Of a stretch of DNA of 64,000 nt, positions 1-11,313 are shown piece by piece. The stretch lies in assembly GCA_029449235.1 (NCBI GenBank), contig JANATG010000008.1, forward strand, positions 310,001 to 374,000, written 5' to 3'. The notes under the pieces are model-generated. The model did no database searches and was not told the DNA's origin. It worked only from the letters and a program-made list of their open reading frames with translations. The DNA comes from Linnemannia schmuckeri (taxonomy: Eukaryota > Mortierellomycota > Mortierellomycetes > Mortierellales > Mortierellaceae). Every line of letters starts with the position of its first letter. The stretch's first letter is position 1. Made by a program: the position numbers and the translations under genes.

Positions 1-499
1 GTTGGGAGATGTTAATGGAAGGAGGGTGAGGAGTGCAGATGGTTGAGAAAACAAAAGAGAGCGACAGTGTATTGAGTAAGCTACACAGGTGGAACGTTCC
101 AATGTCGACATTGGGCATGAGAGATGGCATATGCCGACGACTTCACGCTGAGTAGGCTAAGCGCAATGACCTGATAAAGTAGCTTGGCGGATGGTTGGTG
201 CCTGGTTTTTTTCCTTCAGCGCATGTTCATCCTTAATTTTCATAATGAATCGCCATGTGGTTGTCTCGTCCAATAAGCGTGATGAACAACATGGTATGTG
301 GGTGTGAGAGGATTGATGACTCCGCTGCAATATCGGGGTTTGATAGGATGGTGGGGAGTGAACCAGTGATAAAGTAGGCTTGTCGAAGATATGCAAAGGT
401 ACAAGCAACGAAGGGAGGGAAGAGACGACACACATATGCGCACAGGGCGGCAACTGGAGGTAGAAGTGGGTGCTGCAGTAGTACGAGCAGCACGGCAGT

Positions 500-860
500 C
501 TGACAGCAGTAAGTAACGAAGCGTAGGTCGTGTCCTTTTTCTCTCTCTCTTTGTTTTTGTCCTTGTGCTCCCAAGAAGAATTTTTTTTTCTCCTCCCTTC
601 GTTCCTCTCCCTCTCTTTCACTTTCTCTCTCTGTTGTCACTTCTGGTGTTCTCCCTTCTCTTGCACTCTCTTTGTTTTTTCTTCTTTCGCTATCCTCGAC
701 ACACACACGTACACACACACTCACTTACTCTTTCACTTGACCTCACGCAATCTTCATCCATACTCGTCCTCCTCACACCTCACCGCCACTTCGCCCATTC
801 TTCATCACACCTCTTTTTCTGCCCTCTCAGGACACAGTCTACCTTAAACCAGCACCCGAT
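500..860 (+). promoter_or_regulatory. pyrimidine-rich promoter/leader-like tract
   Basis: A strongly C/T-rich plus strand runs for about 330 bases, with CA repeats at 700-720, and ends just before an ATG at 859. The same composition precedes clear gene starts elsewhere in this window (for example before 33037 and 60418), so it probably marks a plus-strand promoter or 5' leader. No defined TATA or factor site is claimed. Confidence 0.35.
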
Positions 861-2161
861 GGCAGGCGTATACAAAGTAATGGTCCAAACAGACTTACAG
901 AAGACCATGCGTACACGCTTTTTCACTCTTGTCCTCGCAACTTGACATAAAAAAAGGAGCAGCCGACATCTACAACTTGCGTCGCGACATCACAATCACA
1001 CACATTCCTTACCGACTTTACTTCTTTTCTCTGTACGTCTTCATCAATTTACTAGGGCCGAGAATCACTCACACAATCCGAAACTGCTCGACTGTCGACG
1101 TTCCTATCCGAGTGTCTTCTTGTCGGTACCCTCAAGGTATGAACAATACCAACGACAACAAACGAGCTGGTAGCGATGAATGGAGGAGCAAGGAGACAGA
1201 CGAGAGCGAGCATACCCTTCTCTTCTGCTCCATAGGAGCTACCGGACAAGGAGTTCGCAGAACATCAGCCCCACTCACCAATTGAACGCTGCCCTCAACA
1301 TGGACTATCTCTGTTTCATTCAGAAGAGAGAAACTAAGTGTTTGAGAGGGTGTGAAAAGAGAGACAGAAAGGAATTCATGGTCAATTACTTTTCCTCCCC
1401 ACTTCCTGCCACTATCGCTTATTTTTTCTTATCGGGAAGGACCCAAAAGAAAGAAAAAAAGGAGATGGCAAGCAAGAGAAGGACATAGGAAAGTCAAGAA
1501 GTAAGATAGAAAAGGAAGGGCAATGAAGGAGGGGGAAACTCTCGTTTTGTCTCGCCGTGAATGCGCCCCATACCATTCTGGTAACTCACACCGGCTGGAC
1601 AAACTGAGGGGCATGCGTCTATCGAGTGGTCGAAACATTGTCCCTTTTGTGGAAATCGAAGCGACATCTATTCCCGATTTTTCGCAACTGACGATACACT
1701 GACATCGCGCACCTTCAACGTCCATTGGTTATCTTTATTAGGGATTCTATTACTTTGAGGTCTACCTGCGTGGAAGAGAGGAACTCCTCCTGCATGTCTA
1801 CAACGACATCAAACCACCCTCCAATGGTCTCGGCAACAACACCCAACCAAGCTCCATCTCTCTTGCAAAGTCGAGGTAAATAACAACGACATATGAACCC
1901 ATTTTCATTTCGCCTCTGCAGGAGGAAGAGGCGAGGAAGGATGGAAATAGGCAGCAGGTCAAAGGAATAAATGAAAGCCGCTTGCCGAACGAAGGATACA
2001 AGTAGTGACAACAACAGCCAACAACTACGACAAACAACATCAACGGACATGAAAAGGTTGCACGGGAACACTATCCGTCAACATCATCAAGACTACCACG
2101 ACTATCATGCGCCTTTTTTTTTTTTTTTTTTTTCCTCATTTTCAAAAAACGAGCACTTGAC

Positions 2162-2193
<32 letters not shown>

Positions 2194-3455
2194 GCATGAC
2201 AAATACACACAACATAGACCGACCAACATCCTCTCCGCAAGAACATTACGATCGTAAGTGCTCTTACCCTTATCTCATTATATCCACGCGTTAACTATCA
2301 TAGTCCTCTCTCTACCTCTAATATCAATTGTGCAAGTGACCCCGCCCCTTCTCATCTAAACCATGCCCCATAACGACATCTAAGGGGTGTCTGCGTCTAT
2401 GCGCAATCAGTTGTGCAATCAAGAGCACCCTTGGATTACTGTTTCCTCTGACTTACGCGAAACCTTCACTGACATCCGTACTCGTTTGCTCCCACCTTTT
2501 GTTAGACTAAAGCTGAACTCGCCAAAGAAGACACCACCGCCGTTAAGCCCCGTCGACACAGATCTGGAAAAAGATGAATCGCGCGCGACGTTTCTTATCG
2601 CAGGATACCCTAAATACAAATGTCCTTACGTCTGGGTAAGTTGCGCGACACAGAACTCGTGATTGGATTCGATGGGGGCGCCTCCCGGATGGCGGTTTTC
2701 GAAAAGAAAACGGGATGCAATATTAACCTTCAACCTTCGCCTTCTTTGCATAAAAACGTTAGCTTCGATCAAATCACAAGCGACTGATTCAAAACAGCAA
2801 CGACCAAAAGTTCGAAACCAATGATCCCCTCAAGCTGAGTACCATTTCCTCATGGCGTACCGATGGTGAGTTCGTCGCTTCTACACCTGGGCAAACAATG
2901 CGAACAAACAGGAGCAAAATCAAAGTATATTTATGACTACCTCTAACATCCATGATTTCACTGACTATCATGTTAGACGTGCGATTGTGGGATATTATGG
3001 CAGAGATTATTACGCTGACGCTGTCACCGTCGCCAGTCAACCCGTTCCGAATCAACCTAAGCTACTATGAGACACTGCCTCTTGAAGAATGCGTGATTGC
3101 GACAGGAGCCATGTTGGATTTTTTGCAGCGAGTCTACATGAAAGATACCCCCTATACCGAAGCTGGTACGTTCTTCTTGCTGGTTTGGTTTGGCATTGTG
3201 GGCTGAGTGGTTGGAAACTGGCGACATGAGAATGTATTGCTAATTAATGTTTCATTTTTTTTTGTGTTGTGTTCATCATGCTCTTTAGTCTACGCTGATA
3301 TCAAACATTTGCAAAAGATGCATTTTGTTTTGTACGATGAACTGCACTCTTTTTTGACGGAACGCCAGTCGGCAGCAGCAGCAGCAAATGCGGCAAACGC
3401 AGGAGTAGGACCAGGTGGAAATGGACACGTTTTGGTCGAAACCGCTATGCACTAG
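859..3455 (+). CDS. possible multi-exon gene, unrecognised family (structure unresolved)
   Basis: I do not recognise this gene. Several short plus-strand stretches look coding but lie in different frames, separated by possible 60-150 nt introns. One near 1600-1690 contains a CPFCGN motif. One at 2440-2640 is rich in Pro/Leu. The best supported join is at the 3' end: a stretch ending in KDTPYTEA at about 3163 is followed by GTACGT and, after an acceptor near 3290, by a stretch running to a stop at 3455 that holds an Ala/Asn/Gly-rich tail. In 2950-3070 two frames are open at once, so a single clean transcript cannot be read. It could be a real spliced gene, a decayed gene or chance. The ATG at 859 follows a CT-rich leader, but its link to the downstream exons is inferred only. 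Confidence 0.3.
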
Positions 3456-3747
3456 ATTCTTTCTTTTTTTCTTCTCAAATCTCACGAAAAGAAAAAAAAA
3501 TGTGTCAGGATAGTAATACCAACATCTACAAAAAAATAGCTCATCCGCTTCTTGTCCATCACGTTCACAAAAAAAAGCAAAAAACAACAAGTAAAGCAAA
3601 AAAAAACAACCAGAAATCAAGGCCATGGCCATGTGATAGCACTGCTGCTTCTAGAATGTGCATTTGGAAGAAAAATACATATAGTCTATTTCATTACGAG
3701 AGAGGGAGAGAGTATTCCAGCACTTGCTTATTTCCTGCCACTCTATA

Positions 3748-5466
3748 TTACATTCCAGCGTCGTTGTAGAGCTTGCGAAGGTCGTCCGTCCGGCAATGCA
3801 TCAGCGTAACAGGGCACCGTCCATGGTCCTCGACCTGCTTATGCGCACAAGGATAACAATACACATATCCGGACGACAAGGCTGTAGGGTTTGTGATAGT
3901 CTTCAAACAGATCGGGCAGATATTGGCCTCTCTCGGCAGAGGCAGACCCTCGAGGTGGGGTTTGACTCTTGCTGGTGGAGGCACCTCTGCAGAATCTCCC
4001 GCTGTTGAGGCTTTACGGTAGTAGTCGGATTGGTACCACCATTCGAGGAATTTGAAGAAAAAGATTGACATTGGGAGGAGGACCTTGAGGAAATCGAGGG
4101 ACCCAGAGAGGAGACCCAAAATGTTGTTTTGGACGGATTCGATTAAGGAGTTTGAAGTTCTTCTGGGTGTGTTCCTGGCCTTTTGCTGGATGTCGCGCTA
4201 TTGATTGATCGGATATGCATAGAGAGGAATGTTAGCCTTGTGTATGGTACGTTCAGTTATACATTACTGCTACGATAAAAGGCACAGACTTACGTAGTCG
4301 GCGGCACTCATGCGCTTGACTTCGATGCCAATGAGACGAAGCCATGGTGAATAATAAGGTGTCTTGTTGTAGAGGTATCCAATGTAATGAGCCAAGATCG
4401 ACAACTGGTAGAGTGCATTCACAAATGGATACCCCTTCTTGAACAACTTGAGCGCCATTGCCTTAGTCCTGACACCTAGTGGTTGCTACAAAGGAGGAAA
4501 AAAAGTATGGCAGAGAGAGAGCGAGGCTTGTTAGGTTTGAGCGGTCGGACAAAATTATAGCTTACTGAAGTAGATGCCAAATAGATGCATATTGGGGACA
4601 AGGGAAGACTTACGCCGGTGAGATCTTCTTCCTCCTGAGTGAATTCATCGCCAAAGAGTCGGGCCGCCTCGCCTCCAGAGACCTTTTCGTAGTATTCGTC
4701 CATCTTGCACTTGACATACGGCAATCCAATCTAATTAAATTGACAAACAATTACTGTAATATCAGTAAACTTTTCAAGCAAACCCAGCCTCCTGAAAGTA
4801 TCCATAAAGAAGATGCTGCAGAGTCTCTTACCAAGAAAAGGAGAGACTTGCGAATATCCCGCTCACGCAACTTGTTAGATCCTGGCAATGCCGACAACGA
4901 AGCCGCCGCTGAAGAGGCGACAGACTCGTCGTCGATGTTGACTTTTGCCTGTTTCACCACCCGAGGAGCCCTGACCCTCTTCAATCCGTAAAAGTTTTCC
5001 GCAAACGAAGCGCCTATTCCGATGACATAAAAAAAGAGAGCAAGTGAGTGATCGGTTGCTGTTGTGAATTGGTATAGATGTTGGTCCTGGCAGCTGGAAA
5101 GAAGAATGTCCCTTACCGTATTCACGGAGGTAGTGTCGCTCGACAAAGAACATGAGCACAGCATAGAATTCCTCGTATCGGTTCACGATCCGGATCAGGT
5201 ATCGAGGGTATCTTTGCGCATAGACCTAGCAGTTGCAGTTCCCAGAAAAAAGTCGACAACAAAGTGTTAAGAATATGTCCTTTGTTCTCCTTGTGTTCAT
5301 GCTATGGTATGTATTGCGGAGCTTGGAATGAGAAGGGCGACTTTACGGCGATGACATAGCGGAGGGCCGGCTCGAGCATCTCTCGCATCTTGTCCTGCGC
5401 AATGAGTTCGAAGAGGGAGGGGCGGTCTGCTTGAGCACCTCCTCCGAGGTTTGACATGAATTCCAT
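3748..5466 (-). CDS. PEX12: peroxisome assembly protein 12 (peroxin-12, RING E3 component)
   Basis: Pex12 is an integral peroxisomal membrane protein that forms, with Pex2 and Pex10, the RING ubiquitin-ligase complex recycling the import receptor Pex5. The start (MEFMSNLGGG) is followed by the conserved N-terminal Pex2/Pex12 region. Six exons can be read: 5347-5466, 5117-5225, then exons near 4838-5012, 4615-4733, 4292-4484 and a last exon to 3748. All boundaries I placed are GT-AG. The C-terminus carries the incomplete Pex12-type RING: CPICLKT, then CYPCAHKQVEDHGRCP. It lacks the full set of eight ligands, as in known Pex12. A helical stretch (MSIFFFKFLEWWY) just before the RING fits a membrane segment. 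Estimated length is near 370-380 residues, normal for the family. No neighbour is functionally linked. The CT-rich strand upstream (5500-5600) is the likely promoter side. Confidence 0.93.
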
Positions 5467-6058
5467 GGTGGCTGTGTATGTTTTTCCCTGATAGTTGCTG
5501 AGTGCTGAGCGTTGTGTGTGTAAAGAAGAGAGGGTTGCCAAGTCGGAAGTAGTGTTGAGTAGAAAGAAAGAAAAAAGTAGGAAGTTGGCAGGGCGGCCGG
5601 AGCTCGCTTCATTTTTTTCAAGTGGAAGTGGGTTCACAAAAATTGTCCGCATATTCGGGCGAGTAAAGCGATCGAATCACGTGCAATACTCCACTTTGAC
5701 CGACCCAACGGTCTCTTCGTCTGTCCGAATCCTTGTGCCTGAAGGGTAGAAGGAGGAGAGTTTCTAGAGCAATTGGTCAACAAGCTAAAGTGCAAAAGTA
5801 GGTACCCATGGAGTCTACGCGTAGAAAAGAAGAGCTTCGAGGTGCCGTTATTGTTGCCAGTCCTTCAATAACCATCACTCTGACATACGAGCCGCGCCCT
5901 ATCAGCTTACTACTTTCGACCCCACTGGTCTAAAAAGGGAGTGCGATTTCGACTTCCTGCACGTCACAATCTTACTAATAATATTATCAATTTAATCACT
6001 GGCAAGTTTGACCTGCTTTGACAGTGTTCAAGCCCTTCATCTCAAGACTAGAGGTGTA

Positions 6059-6077
6059 CCCGGTGCGAAGCCCCGGG
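6059..6077. repeat. short GC-rich hairpin (CCCGG...CCGGG)
   Basis: CCCGG at 6059-6063 pairs with CCGGG at 6073-6077 around a nine-base loop. It follows CTAGAGGTGTA and stands out as GC-rich in AT-rich DNA. Such subterminal hairpins occur at transposon ends, but no matching second end was located. Confidence 0.3.
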
Positions 6078-6251
6078 AGCGCCTCTTCTTTTTTTTAGTA
6101 ACTCAGAAACGGGTTCTGAGTTATTAAAAAACCCTGAAAACCCCTAAAAAAAAACCCTAAAAGATCCCAAGGCACCGGTGAGTGATATATGTAAGAGGGT
6201 CAAGTGTTTTCATGGCGCCAGGGCATGCAACTTCCCCTTTGATCGTCCAGG

Positions 6252-6309
6252 TTCGAGCAGGCTACGACAACATTATGAGATTTGAACAGGCTACGACAGC
6301 ATTGCGAGA
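6252..6309. repeat. 29-bp tandem duplication
   Basis: Two adjacent 29-base units (6252-6280 and 6281-6309) match at 24 of 29 positions, sharing the core CAGGCTACGACA. The differences are mainly transitions. Function unknown. Confidence 0.75.
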
Positions 6310-7015
6310 AGCTCGGTGCTTTTTTTTTGTTGTAAGTAGCTTGGTACACTGAAAGACGAAAGGAGAGCAAGGCTCCTTTTTTGGGATTTTACGACCGCGT
6401 TTACTGTTCACTTGCTTAATTGGTCCAATAGATCTCACTTTGTGAGGACCTTTGCAGCGCGAAGGAGGTTTGTGAGCCGAAAGAGAGACTATTCATTTTC
6501 TTATTCTTTTCCTCATTTTTTCCCTTTCGTTTCTTTTTTGTGGCGCACTTTTCTACAGTTACGTTAGGCTCGACTCCACCCCCCAGGAGAAGGGCATGAG
6601 GCAAGCCTCATGCTCGCTTCTCGAGGGAAGTGGAGCCAAGCCTACAGATATGTTCCAACTCTCAAGAATCGTGGCCAGTGCACTTTAATGTTAGTTCTCT
6701 CTTGGCTCACGTTTAGAAAGGGAAGAAAAACAATTTGGTGCTTGTAGTCGGACATACACACCAAGAGCAAAAAAGAAGAGAAAAATAAACCTATTATGTG
6801 GCAATATACTCGGATGAAAGAAAAAAAAAGTTAGTCAAGGAACGAAAAAGAAGCGAAAAGAAAAGAAAAGAAAAAAGAAAAAAGAAAAAAGAACTCAATG
6901 TGTGGCCAGTGTACTCGCAATAGGAAAGTATGAGCTCCAAGTACAAAAAAGAAACAAAAAGAAAAGAAAAAAGAAGCCTTTTGTCGCAGACAACACAGAC
7001 TGACGCGTCAAAGGA

Positions 7016-7056
7016 AGAATAGTGGCGTCGGTGGCTAGCACCGACGCTACTATTCT
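7016..7056. repeat. long perfect-type hairpin (18-bp arms)
   Basis: AGAATAGTGGCGTCGGTG (7016-7033) and its complement (7039-7056) form an 18-bp stem with one G/T-type mismatch around a 5-base loop (GCTAG). This is far beyond chance for a local window and could be a compact palindrome of a MITE or a transposon end. Confidence 0.7.
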
Positions 7057-7383
7057 CATTTATTATGAAAGACAGTAGATGTAGTTCGTTAAAGATTCTT
7101 CTCAAAACACACCTTTCATTACCATGCCCTTCCCACTCCCATCCGCAACCCCTTCCATACCATTCTGCTCATTGGACTAAACCCTGATAATTCGCTTCCG
7201 ACATCCGACTTCGATCCACGACACCATTGTGTGATAGAGCACCCAGAAGAAAAAGAAAAAAGTATAAACATTGAAGAACGGGAAAGAAAGTGAAGAAGAA
7301 AAAAGAAAAGAAATCAAAAAAAAGAAAGAAAGAAAGAAAAGAAAGAAAAAAATAGGCCGATGTGTAGCCTGTGCACACGGATG

Positions 7384-7417
<34 letters not shown>
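7384..7417. repeat. 34-nt poly(A) run
   Basis: An uninterrupted run of 34 A residues follows an A/G-rich stretch. It could be the tail of a retrotransposed sequence on the plus strand or simple homopolymer growth. No coding element lies upstream. Confidence 0.6.
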
Positions 7418-7419
<2 letters not shown>

Positions 7420-7798
7420 GGCCAGTCGTTTATGCTCTGACACGATCATCAAAGTATGAAAACGAATGAAAAATAAGCACTTACACAGCCAGCGCGTCTA
7501 GATTTTTTTTTGTACGCAATTTTTTTTCCATAGTAATAAAAAGCCTAAGGGAGGTATTTGAGAGTGAAAGGAGACTGCATACCAAACCCTTTCAAGCGCC
7601 ATGTATCAATCGTAATCCGGTCTACAGCGTGGCCCTACGCAACAATTGCCGCTGCTCTTCACGGCTGTAACGGAAGACTCCTCACAGCCTCAACGGGAGA
7701 CAAAAAGCAAAAAAAAAAAAAAAAGGCTGAAATGGTGATTACAGTTGCCCTTAACTAAAACAAAATATTACAGATATCCCGTGCAGAGTAGGTGTCTG

Positions 7799-7809
7799 GG
7801 TTCAATTCC
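7799..7809 (+). promoter_or_regulatory. B-box-like pol III motif (possible SINE relic)
   Basis: GGTTCAATTCC fits the tRNA B-box consensus except at one position. No cloverleaf or convincing A box could be drawn around it, so it is not called a tRNA. It could be a trace of a tRNA-derived SINE. Confidence 0.2.
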
Positions 7810-8000
7810 CTGGTTGGCCGTTACTTTATTCTGGAAGACCCCAAATTTTTTTAAGAGTGGAGAGAGAAGAGTACGCTCGAGCCCTGCAATCGTGCTTTGA
7901 AAGTAGGGAAGAGTGTACTTTCTCCTTTTTATGGCTTTCGCTTCATCGCCCATCATCATTAGCAAAGAAACCATTCTGATCTCACACTCCCTGAAAGCAA

Positions 8001-10793
8001 TTACTCGGTCACTCTCCCTGGCTTTCCTTGCGACTTCCTTTTTTCAGCCATGGCCTTCTCAAGTTGCAATACAAGTGATGGCGACAACATCGCCTTCAAC
8101 CTGGGAGAAAGTTCGTCGTCGCTGTCAACGCTACCGTCGCTATCTCTGCCATTGTCGGCAGGGATGGCTAGATTCGGTGAAGGCATATCACTTCCGTTGA
8201 AACAGCTCTTCATGTCGTTATAGATCCGTGATACCAAGTACAAATGTTTGCATGGCACGCGGTGATGGACATAACTCATGCAGGAGTAGGAAAGAAGGTG
8301 AGTTGCCTCCGTGTTTGCCATGACATCGTACTTGATATCTGATGATCTAAAAGACTTCACCGAGATCTAAAATGCAAACGTTATAAAAATGCATGAGAAG
8401 GGAACTTTATAGATAGCAGCATCAACGCTGAAAAATACTAGTTACTTTTTTGTCATCGTTTATCTCTGTGACCATATTCTTGGCTATATCAAAAGGCAGC
8501 TCTAATGCCTTTGCTTTTACACTCCTGTCGTATTCCGAGAGTACTATAGGTTCCAATCCATGCACAACTTTGTAGTGGTGGGTCCTGAAGTCAATATCGA
8601 CCACACCTGTTAGCAAATGGATCAGATCATCTCCGCGTAGATCGCGTTCATATCCCAGGTGCTGTCTCTTCAAGGCCTTATGCCAGCTTTCAACGAGATT
8701 GTTCGTGTTGATATGCTAGTAATTCTGTTGACGTAGAAGAATACGATTAAGTTAGTTCAATTGGTCTGTTGCGTTTGTTAACATGAGAAGTAAAAAATGT
8801 TAACATTACCATGCCTTACCGCTCGATGGTAAAGGGTCCATCTGACCAGTTTCTCCGGTTTCATCCACTGGCTGTTGATATAGTCGATCATTGCGGTATG
8901 TATTGCATATGTACATTGAAAGGTGGTCCATTGTTGCTGGAGCTCGGCATCAGAATTTGCATTTCGAATGGCATTCAACCCCTTTCGCATCTCTTTCATG
9001 CCTTCCTCCTAAACATACAAAAAAAGGAGGGCTTAGGAAGGTGGGCACTTTACGGATAGCCCATTTTGCACAGCAACAGAAATTGCAGACTGTCTTTTCA
9101 CTCACTCCAATCATCCTGACCAGTCCGCGTAATTTTCGCTCCCACGCTTGAGCCACATGAAATGAGCAGTAGTAAATTTCCAGTGAAGGAAAAACCTGCT
9201 TTAGCGTTTCGGTCTCCGTGACAGAACAGTCAACCATGAACTTGGTAGCCTGCAGGTCGCAACCTGTTTTGAGCCATGTCAACCATTTTCTCAATAAATG
9301 ACTGTTGTATAATGGAAACGGACATTATGAGTATGGATGTCGGATTTGGAAAGAACAAAAAGAAAAAGAGCAAGAGAACCGCACTTACATGGATTCAGAG
9401 TTGCAAACCATGAACGCAATCGCTACTCGGAGTCTGCGTCCCGATCCTTGACAAGAATAGTGAACAAGTATGCGGTTCCATGAACTTTTTTGTTTATAGG
9501 GTCTGGTCTCAACGACTTGACTACTCTGTGTGTGGAGTTCATGCACACAATGTCTTTGTTGTTGCCCATAATCTAAAATGGTCAATGATTGATTAGGCCC
9601 AGCTAGGACCTAAAAGTTTCTCAGAAATATTAAATAATAAAAAGAAGCTAACAAGTTATTCGTACTTGCCCTTAACTGGAATTTAGTACACCAAGCAAAC
9701 ACAAAGTGATGTTTAAATTCAGGGACCCCATTGATAAACATTGCTCTGCCGCCGCCCTCCTTGATTGAATCAAGCCAGAAGCTTACGCTAACCGTAGGAT
9801 CTTGCGATTTCCGAGAATCCTGAATCTTCAGTCGATATTGAGCTTTTCTTACTTCTCCGTAGGGCATGTACAGCCAGGTTCCGAAAACAATTTTACAACG
9901 TTTTTTGAGAACTCTTTTTTTTTTTTGTAAAGTTCTTTTTGGAACACGACTGTACATGCAAGGAGGTATAGGGCCTCGGGTTCCTTCTTGCTCGAGCTGT
10001 GTGTATAATAACAGTTAGGTTTGAATGCAGTTAGTTACAGTCAAAAAAAAGGGAGGGGAGGAAGGGAAACGAAGCAGTCTGGTAATGCAAAAGCAACAGA
10101 AAAACATTTACCTTGTTCATGGTTTCCTTGCTCAAACGCAATCGCGCCTTGATAGCCTTCCGGTCCAAGCCCTCCAGAGTCCTGGCCTTGATCCAATCAA
10201 GCTCATTTTTGGCCATGGGTAGTGATGCTCTCTCTTGTGGTGTATCTCCATGATTATAAACCCGTGAATACACCACTCTCACTTTGTCTTGAAGTACGAG
10301 CTTCTGCATCCTAATTTCCGCAAGGCAGGCTGTGCCAACAGACTCTCGTTTGATGGCCAGTTCTTTTGGTTTTCGATATCTTCTGCACCGAAATCGAAAG
10401 CTCCAGTCATACCGTCATCGCGCACCAGAGGCACCGCTAGCTGTTGCGTTGTAGACTGGGAGCATTTTATCGAATGCGCGCTTCGTTGACGTAAGGTCTC
10501 TAGTGTTACTCTCTGAACGATGTTCAAATTGCATAGCGATCCGTTCATTGCGCCAAAACAACCTGTGGTAAGAGAAAATAAAGAAGCAGACATTTATTAA
10601 TCATAGTACTTGTACTTGTTCTAGTGATAGAAAGTTTTGATGCAACTGCTCAGTTTTCGTACCTGAACTCTTCACCAGTGAATATTCGCGTCCACTCTCC
10701 AACTTTTGGAGGAAAGGAATATGGCTCAACGGGCAGTAACGGGTCGAAATCTTCAGGCGCACGGAAGATATCCCGCATTCTCAGTCCAGCCAT
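8001..10793 (-). pseudogene. decayed Mutator-like (MULE) transposase
   Basis: MULE transposases cut and insert DNA with a DDE RNase H-like core. Reading from ATG at 10793 (MAGLRMRDIF), the order is: a WRKY/FLYWCH-like N-terminal DNA-binding part (FRCRRYR ... GTACLAEIR ... VYNHGD, about 10240-10410); the DDE core with its first acidic position inside a STHR motif near 9540; the second D in FMVDCSVTETE near 9225; the third acidic residue in NNLVESWH near 8690; and a SWIM-like tail with VPCKHLYL near 8250. Introns interrupt it, one apparently GC-AG (donor GCAAGT near 9667). It is broken: an in-frame TGA follows a GAR motif near 10412, a one-base frameshift lies near 9435, and the first catalytic Asp reads Asn (MNSTH, codon 9539-9541). 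So it is very unlikely to be active. It runs head-to-head with the XPG-Fanzor gene. Confidence 0.85.
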
Positions 10794-11313
10794 GTTCAGG
10801 TGGGATATGGAAAGGGGTTCGCAGTGGGATAAATAAGATGAGGAGCGAGAAGGAAGAGCAAAGGAGAAGGAGGGAGACGGGAAGAGGAAGCAAGGAAGAA
10901 GGTAAAGAACGAGTGCGGCAAGGGAGCATGGCAATAAAAGAAAATAAAGTTCAGGAGACAGTTATTCCACCCTATTTGCTGGAAAAAAGATCAGCATAGC
11001 ACTACACATTTTCGTGGTGAGCAATGGCGACAAGAAATACAAAAAAAAGATAGATTTCCCGCATTGCAGCCTTGAATTGCATTCATGCGAGATGCATGGT
11101 GGCAACAGAACAAAGAAATCATCGGTTCACTCAGCATAGGACAATGGGCGCTATAATTCTCTCATTGGCCGCCATTATTGCGGGAAATAAGCATTTAGGA
11201 AGGTAAGCAATAAGGCAGCGACACTTTTAAGCTCTACTCTTGCCAATTTCAGCGAACAACACTTCTTTTCAACATTCCTTTCTTCCAATCCCAAAAGCGC
11301 ATGTCCCAGCACC
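10794..11313. promoter_or_regulatory. divergent intergenic region between MULE transposase and XPG-Fanzor gene
   Basis: The two transposon genes start 520 bases apart and point away from each other. The region holds the left TIR of the plus-strand element (11139-11158), a likely 5'UTR intron (GTAAGC near 11202 to TTTCAG near 11252), and two inverted copies of TTTCCCGC (about 11050-11058 and, reversed, 11178-11186). The latter match the E2F/DP consensus. Regulation by them is inference. Confidence 0.4.
11139..11158 (+). repeat. left terminal inverted repeat
   Basis: GGACAATGGGCGC followed by TATAATT; inverted partner at 15872-15891 with one mismatch. It lies 155 bases before the ATG of the XPG-Fanzor gene. 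Confidence 0.8.

Larger units (their letters stand above)
5467..8000. other. gene-free repeat-rich intergenic region
   Basis: No convincing exon was found. The stretch holds A-rich purine tracts (6810-6890, 6950-6980, 7310-7350), a 34-A run (7384-7417), two hairpins (around 6059-6077 and 7016-7056), a 29-bp tandem duplication (6252-6309) and four loosely similar copies of a GTGGCCAGTG-like motif (about 6671, 6798, 6902 and 7364). The small ORFs are low-complexity shadows of the purine tracts. It looks like an accumulation of degenerate repeats next to the transposon island. Confidence 0.6.

Noticed and set aside
1..500. Minus-strand ORFs in the first 700 bases
   Set aside because: Low complexity, no motif, no splice-consistent continuation; promoter-like DNA.
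6120..6165. CCCTAA-like motifs suggesting interstitial telomere repeats
   Set aside because: The copies are irregular in spacing and sequence and embedded in A runs; no true tandem array.
7760..7830. Possible tRNA gene around a B-box-like motif
   Set aside because: No A box at the right distance and no cloverleaf stems.
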